From: Lactococcus fujiensis JCM 16395
Lineage (GTDB): Bacteria > Bacillota > Bacilli > Lactobacillales > Streptococcaceae
Assembly: GCF_002441655.1 (NCBI RefSeq)
Contig: NZ_JXJU01000006.1
Span: 1 to 64,000 of the forward strand
Direction of reading: 5' to 3'
Length of the DNA: 64,000 bases
Positions 39,547 to 47,909 of the stretch are shown here, piece after piece. The position numbers and the translations under genes are program-made. Under the pieces are notes generated by a model, which searched no databases, was not told the DNA's origin, and saw nothing but the letters and a program-made list of their open reading frames with translations. Positions within the stretch are counted from its first letter, which is position 1. Each line of letters opens with the position of its first letter.

Positions 39547-41415
39547 TTAGCCTTCAAGTTCCATTTCTGCTTGTTTACGTTTCTTAGCAGCTTTTTCACG
39601 CATTCCTTTGTTCAATTCTTGTTTACGAACACGAATTGATTCAGGCGTAACTTCCATATATTCATCATCGTTCAAGAATTCAAGTGATTCTTCAAGCGTC
39701 ATGATTTTGGCCGCTTTGATAACAACAGTAGAGTCTTTGTTAGATGAACGAACGTTTGTTTGTTGTTTCATCCGTGTAATATTAACAGTAATATCATTTT
39801 CACGTGAGTTTTGCCCAACGATCATACCTTCGTATACTTCTGTTCCTGGTTCAATAAAGATTGTACCACGTTCTTCAACATACATAATAGCATAGTGAGT
39901 TGCAGTACCAGTATCAGCTGAAACAAGGGCTCCACGGTTACGTCCACCAATATTTACGCCACGAATGTAAGGTTTGTATTGATCAAATGTGTGGTTCATA
40001 ATCCCATATCCACGGGTCATTGACATGAATTCAGTCGTAAATCCAAGTAATCCACGAGCTGGAACAAGGAATACCAAGCGAACTTGATTATTTCCTTCAT
40101 TAATCATATCAAGCATTTCACCTTTACGTTCTGACAAGGCTTGGATAATTGACCCTTGATATTCTTCAGGTGTATCAATTTGGACACGTTCGAATGGTTC
40201 ACATTGAACGCCATCAATCTCTTTAATGATAACTTGTGGACGTGACACTTGAAGTTCATATCCTTCACGACGCATTGTTTCAATCAAAATTGAAAGGTGA
40301 AGTTCACCACGACCAGAAACTTCCCATTTATCTGGAGATTCTGTGTTGACAACACGAAGTGAAACGTCAGTTTGCAGTTCTTGATTTAAACGTTCTTCAA
40401 TTTTACGTGACGTAACCCATTTGCCTTCGCGACCAGCGAATGGTGAGTTGTTCACAAGGAAAGTCATTTTCAATGTTGGTTCGTCAATATGGAGCAATGG
40501 CAATGGTTCAACATGGTCAATTGGTGTCACTGTTTCTCCAACGAAAATATCTTCCATACCAGACATGGCAATCAAATCACCAGCTTTTGCTTCTTGGATT
40601 TCTTGACGTTCAAGGCCAAAGAAACCGAACATTTTTGTAACACGGAAGTTCTTAGTTGAGCCATCAAGTTTAGACAATGTTACTTGGTCTCCAACTTTAA
40701 TTGTTCCACGGAAAACACGTCCAATACCAATACGACCTACAAATTCATTGTAGTCCAAAAGTGAAACTTGGAATTGCAATGGTTCATCAGAATTATCAAC
40801 GGGTGCTGGAATGTGCTCCAAAATTGTATCAAACACATTATTCATTGTGTGTTCTTGATCAGCTGGATCATCCGACATTGATGAAGTCCCGTTCAAGGCA
40901 GATGCGTAGACCACTGGGAATTCCAATTGATCTTCGTCTGCACCGAGTTCGATGAACAAATCTAAAACTTCGTCGACGACTTCTTGTGGACGAGCTGATG
41001 GTTTATCAATTTTATTAACAACGACGATTGGTGTAAGGTGTTGAGCCAATGCTTTTTTCAAAACAAAACGTGTTTGGGGCATTGTACCTTCATAAGCGTC
41101 AACGACCAAAACAACACCATCAACCATTTTCATGATACGTTCAACTTCGCCACCAAAGTCCGCGTGACCTGGTGTGTCCAAAATGTTGATCCGGTGACCA
41201 TCATATTCAACGGCAGTATTTTTAGCAAGGATAGTAATCCCACGTTCTTGCTCGAGCGCATTTGAATCCATCGCACGTTCTTGAAGTTGTGTGCGGGCGT
41301 TCAATGTGTGAGATTGTTTCAAGAGTTCGTCAACCAACGTCGTTTTACCATGGTCGACGTGGGCAATAATAGCGACGTTTCTTATATCTTCGCGTAATTT
41401 AGTCAATTTTATCAT
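39547..41415 (-). CDS. typA: Ribosome-associated GTPase TypA/BipA
   Basis: A 622-residue translational GTPase: G1 AHVDHGKTTL, G2 ERGITI, G3 DTPGHADFGGEVER, G4 VVNKIDKP, then EF-G-like domains III and V and the BipA-specific C-terminus (GEDEYMEVTPE-like, here DDEYMEVTPESIRVRKQELN). It binds 70S ribosomes and aids 50S assembly and stress adaptation, notably in the cold. An extended -10 promoter lies near 41447. Confidence 0.97.
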   Translation of the reverse strand: MIKLTKLREDIRNVAIIAHVDHGKTTLVDELLKQSHTLNARTQLQERAMDSNALEQERGITILAKNTAVEYDGHRINILDTPGHADFGGEVERIMKMVDGVVLVVDAYEGTMPQTRFVLKKALAQHLTPIVVVNKIDKPSARPQEVVDEVLDLFIELGADEDQLEFPVVYASALNGTSSMSDDPADQEHTMNNVFDTILEHIPAPVDNSDEPLQFQVSLLDYNEFVGRIGIGRVFRGTIKVGDQVTLSKLDGSTKNFRVTKMFGFFGLERQEIQEAKAGDLIAMSGMEDIFVGETVTPIDHVEPLPLLHIDEPTLKMTFLVNNSPFAGREGKWVTSRKIEERLNQELQTDVSLRVVNTESPDKWEVSGRGELHLSILIETMRREGYELQVSRPQVIIKEIDGVQCEPFERVQIDTPEEYQGSIIQALSERKGEMLDMINEGNNQVRLVFLVPARGLLGFTTEFMSMTRGYGIMNHTFDQYKPYIRGVNIGGRNRGALVSADTGTATHYAIMYVEERGTIFIEPGTEVYEGMIVGQNSRENDITVNITRMKQQTNVRSSNKDSTVVIKAAKIMTLEESLEFLNDDEYMEVTPESIRVRKQELNKGMREKAAKKRKQAEMELEG

Positions 41416-41523
41416 ACCTATTCTTTCAATATATCAAATTTATTATAACACACTTTTTCCAAAGGTGATAATGTATGTGTTTACAAGTTTTACACTACTT
41501 TTGGTCACTTTTTCACGTCTTTA

Positions 41524-41540
41524 ATCTAATAGTATTAGAT
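41524..41540. repeat. Perfect 8-1-8 palindrome between typA and MFS gene
   Basis: ATCTAATA, G, TATTAGAT. It lies about midway between two divergent genes, upstream of both promoters, and looks like an operator for an unknown regulator. Confidence 0.6.
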
Positions 41541-41642
41541 ATATCATAGGACTAAATTTTTCTGATATTTTCATAATATTAATTCTTAGGAATTACGATG
41601 TTCTGATATAATAAAGTATACTAACAAATAAGGGCGGTCATA

Positions 41643-42797
41643 ATGTCAACAAGAAGAATCTCCACTTTTCTCATTTTCATTGTTTTTATTATTTATATTA
41701 GCCTAGGGCTTCCAGATTCAATCATGGGAAGCGCCTGGCCAGCAATTCGTCAAACTTACTCTTATCCAGTAGACATGATTGGAATTCTCGGTGCCATTCA
41801 ACTTGGATTCTCTTTTAGTTCCACCCTCGTTTATCCAAAATTAGCCCGCCATTGGACATTGGACAAATTTATTATTTTTAGCACCATATTAACCGTTGTT
41901 GGCTTAATCGCATTAGGTGCTGGAAAAACTTTTTGGCCCATGTTTATTTCTTGTGTCCTACTTGGTTTTGGACAAGGCTCTGTAGATATTGCAATTAATG
42001 ATTTTTCTGCAAAATATTTCTCGAATAGTTTAATGAATTTTCTGCATGGCTTTTATGGGATTGGTGTAATGGCTAGCTCATTTATCATGACTTTTTCTAT
42101 GCAAGGAAATAATAAGTGGCAACTCGGTGTTTGGATAATTACCCTTTCACAGATCCTCATTTTAATGTTATGTTTTGCGACAAGAAATCGTTTCAAAGAA
42201 AAAGCCGAAAGCCATACTAAAGAGCATTCTATCAAAGAACAAAAATTAAACTTCAAGTATTTCATCCTTCCCTTATTTTATTTTTTCTACGCCATCGAAC
42301 TTATCATCGGTCGCTTTTATTCTAGTTTTGCCGTCGAACACTTTCACTGGTCAATGGCCACCGGAGCCGCAATTACCTCATTTTATTGGGCGGGGCTTAC
42401 CATTGGACGTTTTTTAACTGGCTTTACTGCACGTTTTATGTCGAGTCGTACGATTATTTATGTCCATTGTGTCATCTTACTCATTGGAGGGGGCTTGGGT
42501 TTTATTCCACTTGTAGCCATTCAGTATCTTTCTGGTATCCTGTTGGGAATCGGATTAGCCCCACTCTATCCTATGGGAATGAAAAAGGCATATGATCTTT
42601 ACGATGCTTCAATCGCACAGCGTATAATTTCATTTAATATCGCTTTTGCAACCATCGGAATGTTCCTTCTTCCAATCCCTCTAGGTTGGATGTTTGAGGT
42701 CTGGGGATTTTCACTCTACCCCACGATAATCCTTGCGTTTATCCTCCTTTTATCCCTGTTACTCGCATTTATTTATAGAAAAAAGACTGTTAAATAG
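41643..42797 (+). CDS. MFS transporter, unknown substrate
   Basis: A 384-residue permease with 12 hydrophobic segments. It opens IFIVYISLGLPDSI-like (here FIIYISLGLPDSIMGSAWPAIRQTY) and has SVDIAINDFSAKYFSN and MNFLHGFYGIG, a pattern of the FucP-like/YfkF branch that includes sugar and fosmidomycin-type transporters. Extended -10 TGATATAAT (hexamer at about 41606) and an AGGGCGG-like site upstream. Substrate not predictable. Confidence 0.85.
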   Translation: MSTRRISTFLIFIVFIIYISLGLPDSIMGSAWPAIRQTYSYPVDMIGILGAIQLGFSFSSTLVYPKLARHWTLDKFIIFSTILTVVGLIALGAGKTFWPMFISCVLLGFGQGSVDIAINDFSAKYFSNSLMNFLHGFYGIGVMASSFIMTFSMQGNNKWQLGVWIITLSQILILMLCFATRNRFKEKAESHTKEHSIKEQKLNFKYFILPLFYFFYAIELIIGRFYSSFAVEHFHWSMATGAAITSFYWAGLTIGRFLTGFTARFMSSRTIIYVHCVILLIGGGLGFIPLVAIQYLSGILLGIGLAPLYPMGMKKAYDLYDASIAQRIISFNIAFATIGMFLLPIPLGWMFEVWGFSLYPTIILAFILLLSLLLAFIYRKKTVK

Positions 42798-42861
42798 CCT
42801 TTCTCTTTTGTTAAAGATAATTAAAATTTTATTATAAAAGTGAGGTGATTACCTCCTTCAC

Positions 42862-42890
42862 TTGAAAACCGCTTTCAATTAAGGTAAAAT
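42862..42890 (+). promoter_or_regulatory. yqgQ-glcK promoter with cre-like palindrome
   Basis: TTGAAA (42862-42867), 17 bp, TAAAAT (42885-42890), followed after six bases by the yqgQ ATG. TTGAAA-ACCGC-TTTCAA (42862-42878) is a palindrome over the -35 with partial similarity to CcpA sites. Confidence 0.65.
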
Positions 42891-42896
42891 ATAATA

Positions 42897-43121
42897 ATGA
42901 AAACTCTCTATGATGTACAAGAATGGTTCAAAAAATTTGGCTATATCAATTTGGCACCGAGACGGCTAGATGCAATTTATTTTATGCAAAAGGAACTTGC
43001 ATTTATGGTGAAATCGGGAATAGTTGAAAAAAATGACCGTGACTATTTGACTGTAAGACTCATCTTGCAACGTGAGGAGCGTTTTGAAAATGAAAAATTA
43101 GGAGAAAACTCTAATGGCTAG
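42897..43121 (+). CDS. yqgQ: YqgQ family small protein
   Basis: A 74-residue helical protein (DVQEWFKKFGYINLAPRRLDAIYFMQKEL) of the YqgQ/DUF910 family, always found just before glucokinase; structure known in B. subtilis as a three-helix bundle, role unclear. Its last 8 bases overlap the start of glcK. The ATG is six bases after the -10 hexamer and the nearest SD-like AAGG is 12 bases away, so the mRNA may be leaderless. Confidence 0.9.
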   Translation: MKTLYDVQEWFKKFGYINLAPRRLDAIYFMQKELAFMVKSGIVEKNDRDYLTVRLILQREERFENEKLGENSNG

Positions 43122-44085
43122 CAAAATCATCGGAATTGACCTTGGTGGAACTTCAATTAAATTTGGTATTTTAACATTGGAAGGCATTGTCCAAGATAAA
43201 TGGGCAATCCCAACAAATATTTTAGAGGCTGGTAAACATATTGTTCCAGATATCGTTGAATCTATCAACCATCGTCTTGACCTCTATAAACTTGATAAAT
43301 CTGATTTTATTGGAATTGGAATGGGAACTCCTGGTACCGTAAATATTGAAGCAGGAACGGTTAAAGCTGCTTTTAATCTCAATTGGGAAGATACTCAAGT
43401 TGTTGGCCCTGTCATTGCTGACGGAGTTGGATTACCTTTCATTTTGGATAACGACGCCAATGTTGCAGCCCTTGGTGAACGTTGGGTAGGTGCTGGCGAA
43501 AATAATCCAGATGTTGTCTTTATTACGCTCGGAACAGGTGTTGGGGGCGGAATTGTTTCTGCTGGACAACTCATTCATGGGGTTGCTGGCGCAGCTGGCG
43601 AAATTGGGCACATTTGTGTTGAACCTAATGACGGTTTCGCATGTACTTGTGGCAACCATGGTTGTTTGGAAACATTGACTTCTGCAACAGGAATCGTTCG
43701 TTTAGCCAATAAATTCGCTGAAGAATATGAAGGTAATTCTAACATCAAAGCTTCAATTGATAATGGAGATGTTGTTACTTCAAAAGATATATTTGTAGCT
43801 GCTGAAGCTGGTGACAAATTTGCACTCCTCGTGGTTGATAAATTTGCTTACTACCTCGGTTTTGCATGTGCTAATATCGGCTCTACATTAAACCCTGATT
43901 CAATCGTTATCGGTGGTGGTGTATCTGCAGCTGGAGAATTTTTACGCGAAAAAGTTGAAACATACTTCAAAAAATATGCTTTCTCAACAGTTCGGGAAAC
44001 AACTAAAATCAAATTGGCCGTCCTCGGGAACGATGCTGGTATTATCGGGGCAGCTAGCCTCGCTTTGAAATTTAAAGGAGAATAG
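43114..44085 (+). CDS. glcK: Glucokinase, ROK family
   Basis: A 323-residue ROK kinase: ATP loop GIDLGGTSIKFGI, GIGMGTPGTV, catalytic Asp in LDNDANVAALGE, and the zinc motif CTCGNHGCLE. It phosphorylates free glucose from disaccharides or non-PTS uptake to glucose-6-phosphate. Translation is coupled to yqgQ (8-base overlap, TTAGGAGAAA site inside yqgQ), and the rhodanese gene follows after 6 bases. Confidence 0.97.
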   Translation: MASKIIGIDLGGTSIKFGILTLEGIVQDKWAIPTNILEAGKHIVPDIVESINHRLDLYKLDKSDFIGIGMGTPGTVNIEAGTVKAAFNLNWEDTQVVGPVIADGVGLPFILDNDANVAALGERWVGAGENNPDVVFITLGTGVGGGIVSAGQLIHGVAGAAGEIGHICVEPNDGFACTCGNHGCLETLTSATGIVRLANKFAEEYEGNSNIKASIDNGDVVTSKDIFVAAEAGDKFALLVVDKFAYYLGFACANIGSTLNPDSIVIGGGVSAAGEFLREKVETYFKKYAFSTVRETTKIKLAVLGNDAGIIGAASLALKFKGE

Positions 44086-44091
44086 AATCAA

Positions 44092-44475
44092 ATGACTTGG
44101 ATTATTAATATTGTTTTAATTCTTGCAATTATCGCTATGCTCGTGTATCCACGTTGGAATTTACGTCGAAATGCAAAAGTAGTAGACAACGAAGAGTTTA
44201 ATCGACTCATGTCCACTTCACAAGTCATTGATATTCGAGAAGCAAATCAATACCGTGTCAAACATATTTTAGGAGCACGTAATATCGCCGCAGCCCAAAT
44301 TGAATCAAGTCTGAATGCAATAAGCACTCATAAACCCGTTTTGATTTATGAAAATGCACGTCCTGTAGCAGCCGCAAAAGTTGCAAAACAACTTAAAAAA
44401 GCAGGTGTACCTGAAATTTATATTCTAAAAAATGGAATTTCAAATTGGAAAGGTAAAGTCAAAGAAGGAAACTGA
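44092..44475 (+). CDS. Membrane-anchored rhodanese-like protein
   Basis: A 127-residue protein with one N-terminal membrane helix (~2-21) and a rhodanese fold (VIDIREANQYRVKHILGARNI, then PVLIYENARPVAAAKVA). The catalytic Cys of active rhodaneses is replaced: the loop reads YENARP, so sulfur transfer is unlikely. The trio yqgQ-glcK-rhodanese is conserved in streptococci. Function unknown. Confidence 0.88.
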   Translation: MTWIINIVLILAIIAMLVYPRWNLRRNAKVVDNEEFNRLMSTSQVIDIREANQYRVKHILGARNIAAAQIESSLNAISTHKPVLIYENARPVAAAKVAKQLKKAGVPEIYILKNGISNWKGKVKEGN

Positions 44476-44486
44476 TTGACGATATA

Positions 44487-44513
44487 AAAAAAGTGGCCAA
44501 AGCCACTTTTTTT
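44487..44513. terminator. Bidirectional terminator glcK operon / dps
   Basis: AAGTGGC, CAAA, GCCACTT with A and T runs on the two sides. Confidence 0.93.
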
Positions 44514-44961
44514 ATATGCCAATTTCTGCACTTATCATCCAGATTGTTTTTTGAACTGCTCCTAAGGCAGACGTGTACAAATCTGCTGTTACAGGATCAT
44601 TATCCTCTTCTGATATAATTATCCCTTCTTTAAACAGGTCAGCCAAATATTTGTATGCCTCAAGAAGTTCGTTTAAGCGTTCAACAATTGAATTGTCCCA
44701 ACTTGCAATCTCAAGTTTAATTTTAGAAGTTTCATCAAATTCTTTCAGAGTGGACAAGGGAGAGCCACCTATTGTAATTAAACGTTCAGCAAATTCATCC
44801 TGAAGTTCATTCAGTTCTTCCATGAATTTGTCCATCGCTGGATGAAGTTGTAAGAAACCAGGACCTCGAAGATACCAATGGATCTGGTGAACTAATGCAG
44901 AAGCTTTCGCTAAATCCGCTACTGTCTGATTTAAAATCGTATTTGTGTTTACAATTGACAT
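44512..44961 (-). CDS. dps: Dps-family ferritin-like protein
   Basis: A 149-residue Dps: NQTVADLAKASALVHQIHWYLRGPGFLQLHPAMDKFMEELN carries the inter-subunit ferroxidase ligands (His in HQIHW, His in LHPAMD, and the following Asp/Glu). Twelve subunits form a shell that stores iron and prevents hydroxyl-radical damage. A 7-1-7 inverted repeat over its -10 suggests Fur/PerR-family control. AAAGGAG precedes the ATG. Confidence 0.92.
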   Translation of the reverse strand: MSIVNTNTILNQTVADLAKASALVHQIHWYLRGPGFLQLHPAMDKFMEELNELQDEFAERLITIGGSPLSTLKEFDETSKIKLEIASWDNSIVERLNELLEAYKYLADLFKEGIIISEEDNDPVTADLYTSALGAVQKTIWMISAEIGI

Positions 44962-44999
44962 CTTTTTCTCCTTTTAATTAAAATCTATTCTCTCTATTA

Positions 45000-45017
45000 A
45001 TTATAACAAATTGTTAT
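45000..45017. promoter_or_regulatory. Fur/PerR-like 7-1-7 operator over dps -10
   Basis: ATAACAA, A, TTGTTAT (45003-45017) overlaps the minus-strand extended -10 TGTTATAAT (hexamer 45005-45000) of dps. The 7-1-7 layout is that of Fur-family boxes, although the bases differ from the classical PerR box. Confidence 0.5.
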
Positions 45018-45039
45018 TTTTTTCCAAGTCATTTAATAA

Positions 45040-45070
45040 TTTTTGTGACAAACTCAATAAAATAACGTAT
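45040..45070 (+). promoter_or_regulatory. Competence (ComX-type) promoter of comC
   Basis: TTTTTGTGACAAA (45040-45052), 11 bp, AACGTAT (45064-45070). Same blocks and spacing as the ssbB promoter. The comC ATG follows after 8 bases. Confidence 0.7.
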
Positions 45071-45078
45071 GAATAGGT

Positions 45079-45738
45079 ATGTTGACTATTATTATCTTTT
45101 TTCTAGGTACCGTTATCGGTTCATTTTTAAAACTGGTTCTTGATCGACTTCCTCGTAATGAATCATTCATTTTTGGCCGTTCGCATTGTGACAATTGTGG
45201 ACATCTCCTTAAAATATGGGACCTCATCCCACTTCTTTCTCAAATTTTTCGTCTCAATCATTGTCACTACTGCCGAGTGAAACTTCCCTTGTCAAACTTT
45301 ATATTTGAGCTTTATTTCGGTACACTTGCATTGGCTAGTTTGTTCAACCTAATCAACTCGGGACAAATCATTATGCTAATTTTTTCTCTCATACTTGCTA
45401 AATTAGATGCTGAAGACCACGAATTTCCATTAATGCTCTGGATTTTTTTCGCAAGCATTTTTTTACTCTATTTTTGGAAAATAAACTTACAAATGATATT
45501 TTGGCTAATTTTGGCTCTTTTAGCAGAATGGTACCCTATGAAAATCGGGAGTGGTGATTTTTTATGGCTTACACTCATTTCATTCCTTCTATCTTTCAGA
45601 GAAACCATTGTCCTTATTCAGGTTGCCTCTTTGCTAGGAATCATTTGGATCCTCTTATACAAAAAAAGGGAAATTGCATTTATCCCATTTTTGACTATTG
45701 GATATCTAACTCTGCTTGTAGCGCACCAAATTCACTAA
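45079..45738 (+). CDS. comC: Prepilin peptidase ComC (type IV pilin/competence)
   Basis: A 219-residue multi-pass aspartic peptidase: [26 protein letters not shown] at the start, two CxxC pairs (CDNCGH and CHYC), the first catalytic Asp in [11 protein letters not shown] and the second in KIGSGDFLW (GxGD). It trims and probably methylates ComG pseudopilins for the DNA-uptake pilus. No clear ribosome binding site: AATAGG ends one base before the ATG, so the message may be leaderless. The last 44 bases overlap the convergent dinB. Confidence 0.9.
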   Translation: MLTIIIFFLGTVIGSFLKLVLDRLPRNESFIFGRSHCDNCGHLLKIWDLIPLLSQIFRLNHCHYCRVKLPLSNFIFELYFGTLALASLFNLINSGQIIMLIFSLILAKLDAEDHEFPLMLWIFFASIFLLYFWKINLQMIFWLILALLAEWYPMKIGSGDFLWLTLISFLLSFRETIVLIQVASLLGIIWILLYKKREIAFIPFLTIGYLTLLVAHQIH

Positions 45739-46789
45739 CGGTAACCCCGAGCAAACGTATCCCAATACGCTCATCATATTCGAATTCATCAAATAATAAC
45801 TGAGCAGAAATAAAAACTTCTTCTTTGCTTGATAGATTCTGTTGAAAGGTCCTTCGCTTTGTAAATGTCGTGAAGTCCGCATATCTTAGTTTTATCGTAA
45901 CGACGTGACCAACTAATTCATGTGACTTCAAAATTTCTGCAACCTTTTCTGACAAATTCTCCAATTCCCCTTTTATATCATCTGGAAAATAAAGTAGCTT
46001 TCCATAGGTGCGTTCTTTTCCAACAGATTTTCTAATCCTATCCGTTTTGACAGGTACATTATGAATACCATGGGCTTTCAAATAAAGCTCCCAGCCATAT
46101 ACACCGAAACGATCCGCTAATAACAATGGATCAGCCTCTTGAATATCAGCACCTGTTTCAATCCCAAGTTCATGAAGTTTGGGGACAGTTGCTTTGCCTA
46201 CACCATGAAACTTTTCAATGGGAAATTTCGCCAAAAAAGATTTCGCCTGCTCAGGCATAATTACAGTCAATCCATGTGGCTTTTCGTAATCAGATGCAAC
46301 TTTAGCCAGAAATTTATTGTAAGAAACACCAGCAGAGCAAGTCAGTTTCAATTCAACAAAAATATCATGTTGAATTAGTTTTGCAATCTTGATGGCGGAT
46401 TTTGAATCAATTTTATTTTCTGTTACATCCAGATAAGCCTCATCAATTGAAGCCGCCTCAACTAGATTTGTATAGCGATAAAAAATTTCTCGAACCTGAC
46501 GTGAAACAGCCCGATATTTCTCATAGTCTCCAGCTATAAATATTGCTTGTGGACATTTTTCAAGTGCCTCTTGAGCACTCATGGCCGAATGAATTCCGAA
46601 GGCCCGTGCTTCATAAGAACAAGTTGAAACCACACCTCGACCGCCAGTTTGACGAGGATTCCTAGCAATAATAACTGGCTTGCCTTTTAAATCTGGATTG
46701 TCTCGTACTTCGACTGATGCGAAAAATGCATCCATATCAATATGTAAGATTTTTCGACTCGTATCATTAATTAAAGGAAAGTTCAGCAT
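45695..46789 (-). CDS. dinB: DNA polymerase IV (Y family)
   Basis: A 364-residue Din[13 protein letters not shown] with metal Asp, [32 protein letters not shown] with the catalytic Asp-Glu pair, and the helix-hairpin-helix [17 protein letters not shown]. It copies past lesions and causes SOS mutagenesis. Ends without a canonical beta-clamp motif that I can see; the last residues are [11 protein letters not shown]. It follows hdiR and a small membrane gene in the same direction, suggesting damage-induced co-expression. Confidence 0.95.
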   Translation of the reverse strand: MLNFPLINDTSRKILHIDMDAFFASVEVRDNPDLKGKPVIIARNPRQTGGRGVVSTCSYEARAFGIHSAMSAQEALEKCPQAIFIAGDYEKYRAVSRQVREIFYRYTNLVEAASIDEAYLDVTENKIDSKSAIKIAKLIQHDIFVELKLTCSAGVSYNKFLAKVASDYEKPHGLTVIMPEQAKSFLAKFPIEKFHGVGKATVPKLHELGIETGADIQEADPLLLADRFGVYGWELYLKAHGIHNVPVKTDRIRKSVGKERTYGKLLYFPDDIKGELENLSEKVAEILKSHELVGHVVTIKLRYADFTTFTKRRTFQQNLSSKEEVFISAQLLFDEFEYDERIGIRLLGVTVSEFGALQAELDIQ

Positions 46790-46800
46790 AATTTACCTAC

Positions 46801-46995
46801 TTAGGCAATTGTTTTACTTGCTTTGTTCGTTTTTATTGTTCCCCGGTCTAACAGGTAAATTTTATTATCCGCAAGTTTCTTTTCTTGATTGTTATTTGCC
46901 ACTTTGCGGTCAATTAATATTAATAATTCATAAAGTCCACCAAAAATGATCCCCATAGCAATCATTGGTAGTAATTCTTTATAGTTTTCTATCAT
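46801..46995 (-). CDS. Small single-pass membrane protein in the SOS unit
   Basis: A 64-residue protein with one hydrophobic segment (~9-28, LPMIAMGIIFGGLYELLILI) and a basic C-terminal half. TTGGAG precedes the ATG. It lies between hdiR (38 bases) and dinB (11 bases), so it should be induced together with them. Small membrane proteins made in the SOS response of other bacteria delay division, but nothing here proves that role. Confidence 0.75.
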   Translation of the reverse strand: MIENYKELLPMIAMGIIFGGLYELLILIDRKVANNNQEKKLADNKIYLLDRGTIKTNKASKTIA

Positions 46996-47033
46996 TACAA
47001 ATCTCCAATTGAAAAATCAAAGATTAAAATGAT

Positions 47034-47804
47034 TTAATCTTCAATTTGATCTCCTTCAATTTCAGTAAAATTATCCACCACTGGACCAATAATACGGAAA
47101 TTATCTTCTTCACCTAGGTAAAAATCTTTATAGTTTGGATTTAGAGAATGAATTCTGAAATGATCCCCTTCTTGAAAAATCTGTTTAATATAAAGCTGTT
47201 CTTCTCCTAAGTCTCCTTCTGAGATGGCATAAATTCCTCCATCTTGATCAAATCCAGTTTTTAGGAAAGTTGCGATTGAATAATTAGGAAAATCGGGTTC
47301 CATTGATTCTCCTTTTATTCTCGCTGCTCCGTCATAACGTGATAGGCGTTCGTCTGTGTATGCTTTATACTTTTCACCCGTGTTTGTAACCGTCTGACCA
47401 TAACCTGCTGAAAGTTGTTCATCTTCAACAACTGCATAGTTCAGGTATTGACGTTTGAATGTTTTTAATTCAATCACATTAGGTGCAACAGTAAGTATTG
47501 GCTTTGGTTTTTGGCTCAAAAAGTTTGCAAAATCAACTAATTCCTCTTGCTGATTTTTAGTCAGGAGTCTGAATTGATCAAGAAGTTTTGATTCATCAGT
47601 TTTTATATCATCTTTTTCGATAATTTTTCTAACTGGAATTTGATAGATTGCTGAAAGTTTTTCGAGCAATTCAAGTGTTGGATTACTCTTTTTTTGTTCC
47701 CATGAAACGTAGCTGCTTTGTTTGATTCCTAGCTGTTTCGCAAGTTCTGATTGGGTGAGATTCGCAGAAGTGCGAAGCCGCTTAATGTTTTCTCCGAAAT
47801 TCAT
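47034..47804 (-). CDS. hdiR: HdiR-type LexA-like self-cleaving repressor
   Basis: A 256-residue repressor: XRE HTH at residues 1-62 (LTQSELAKQLGIKQSSYVSWEQ) and a LexA/S24 peptidase domain. Predicted cleavage Ala133-Gly134 in EQLSAGYGQ, nucleophile Ser167 in IKGESMEPDF, general base Lys207 in QLYIKQIF. L. lactis HdiR, which replaces LexA in that genus, has this layout and is cleaved after DNA damage. A TTGCAA-17-TATAAT promoter lies just upstream. A prophage repressor is the alternative, but no phage genes are near. Confidence 0.88.
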   Translation of the reverse strand: MNFGENIKRLRTSANLTQSELAKQLGIKQSSYVSWEQKKSNPTLELLEKLSAIYQIPVRKIIEKDDIKTDESKLLDQFRLLTKNQQEELVDFANFLSQKPKPILTVAPNVIELKTFKRQYLNYAVVEDEQLSAGYGQTVTNTGEKYKAYTDERLSRYDGAARIKGESMEPDFPNYSIATFLKTGFDQDGGIYAISEGDLGEEQLYIKQIFQEGDHFRIHSLNPNYKDFYLGEEDNFRIIGPVVDNFTEIEGDQIED

Positions 47805-47815
47805 CGCTTACCTCT

Positions 47816-47909
47816 TATCGTCTTTTTCTATATTATATTATATTTTTTATGCTTTTGCAATTCATTTAGTCACATTAATTGATACTGTTTTTCATTCAAT
47901 ATCGTCTTT
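47816..47909 (-). promoter_or_regulatory. hdiR promoter region with direct repeats
   Basis: On the minus strand TTGCAA, 17 bp, TATAAT, the last of two overlapping TATAAT copies (about 47832-47858). TATCGTCTTT occurs twice on the plus strand (47816-47825 and 47900-47909), one copy next to the gene and one beside the divergent small-RNA promoter. Possible operator, unproven. Confidence 0.5.
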
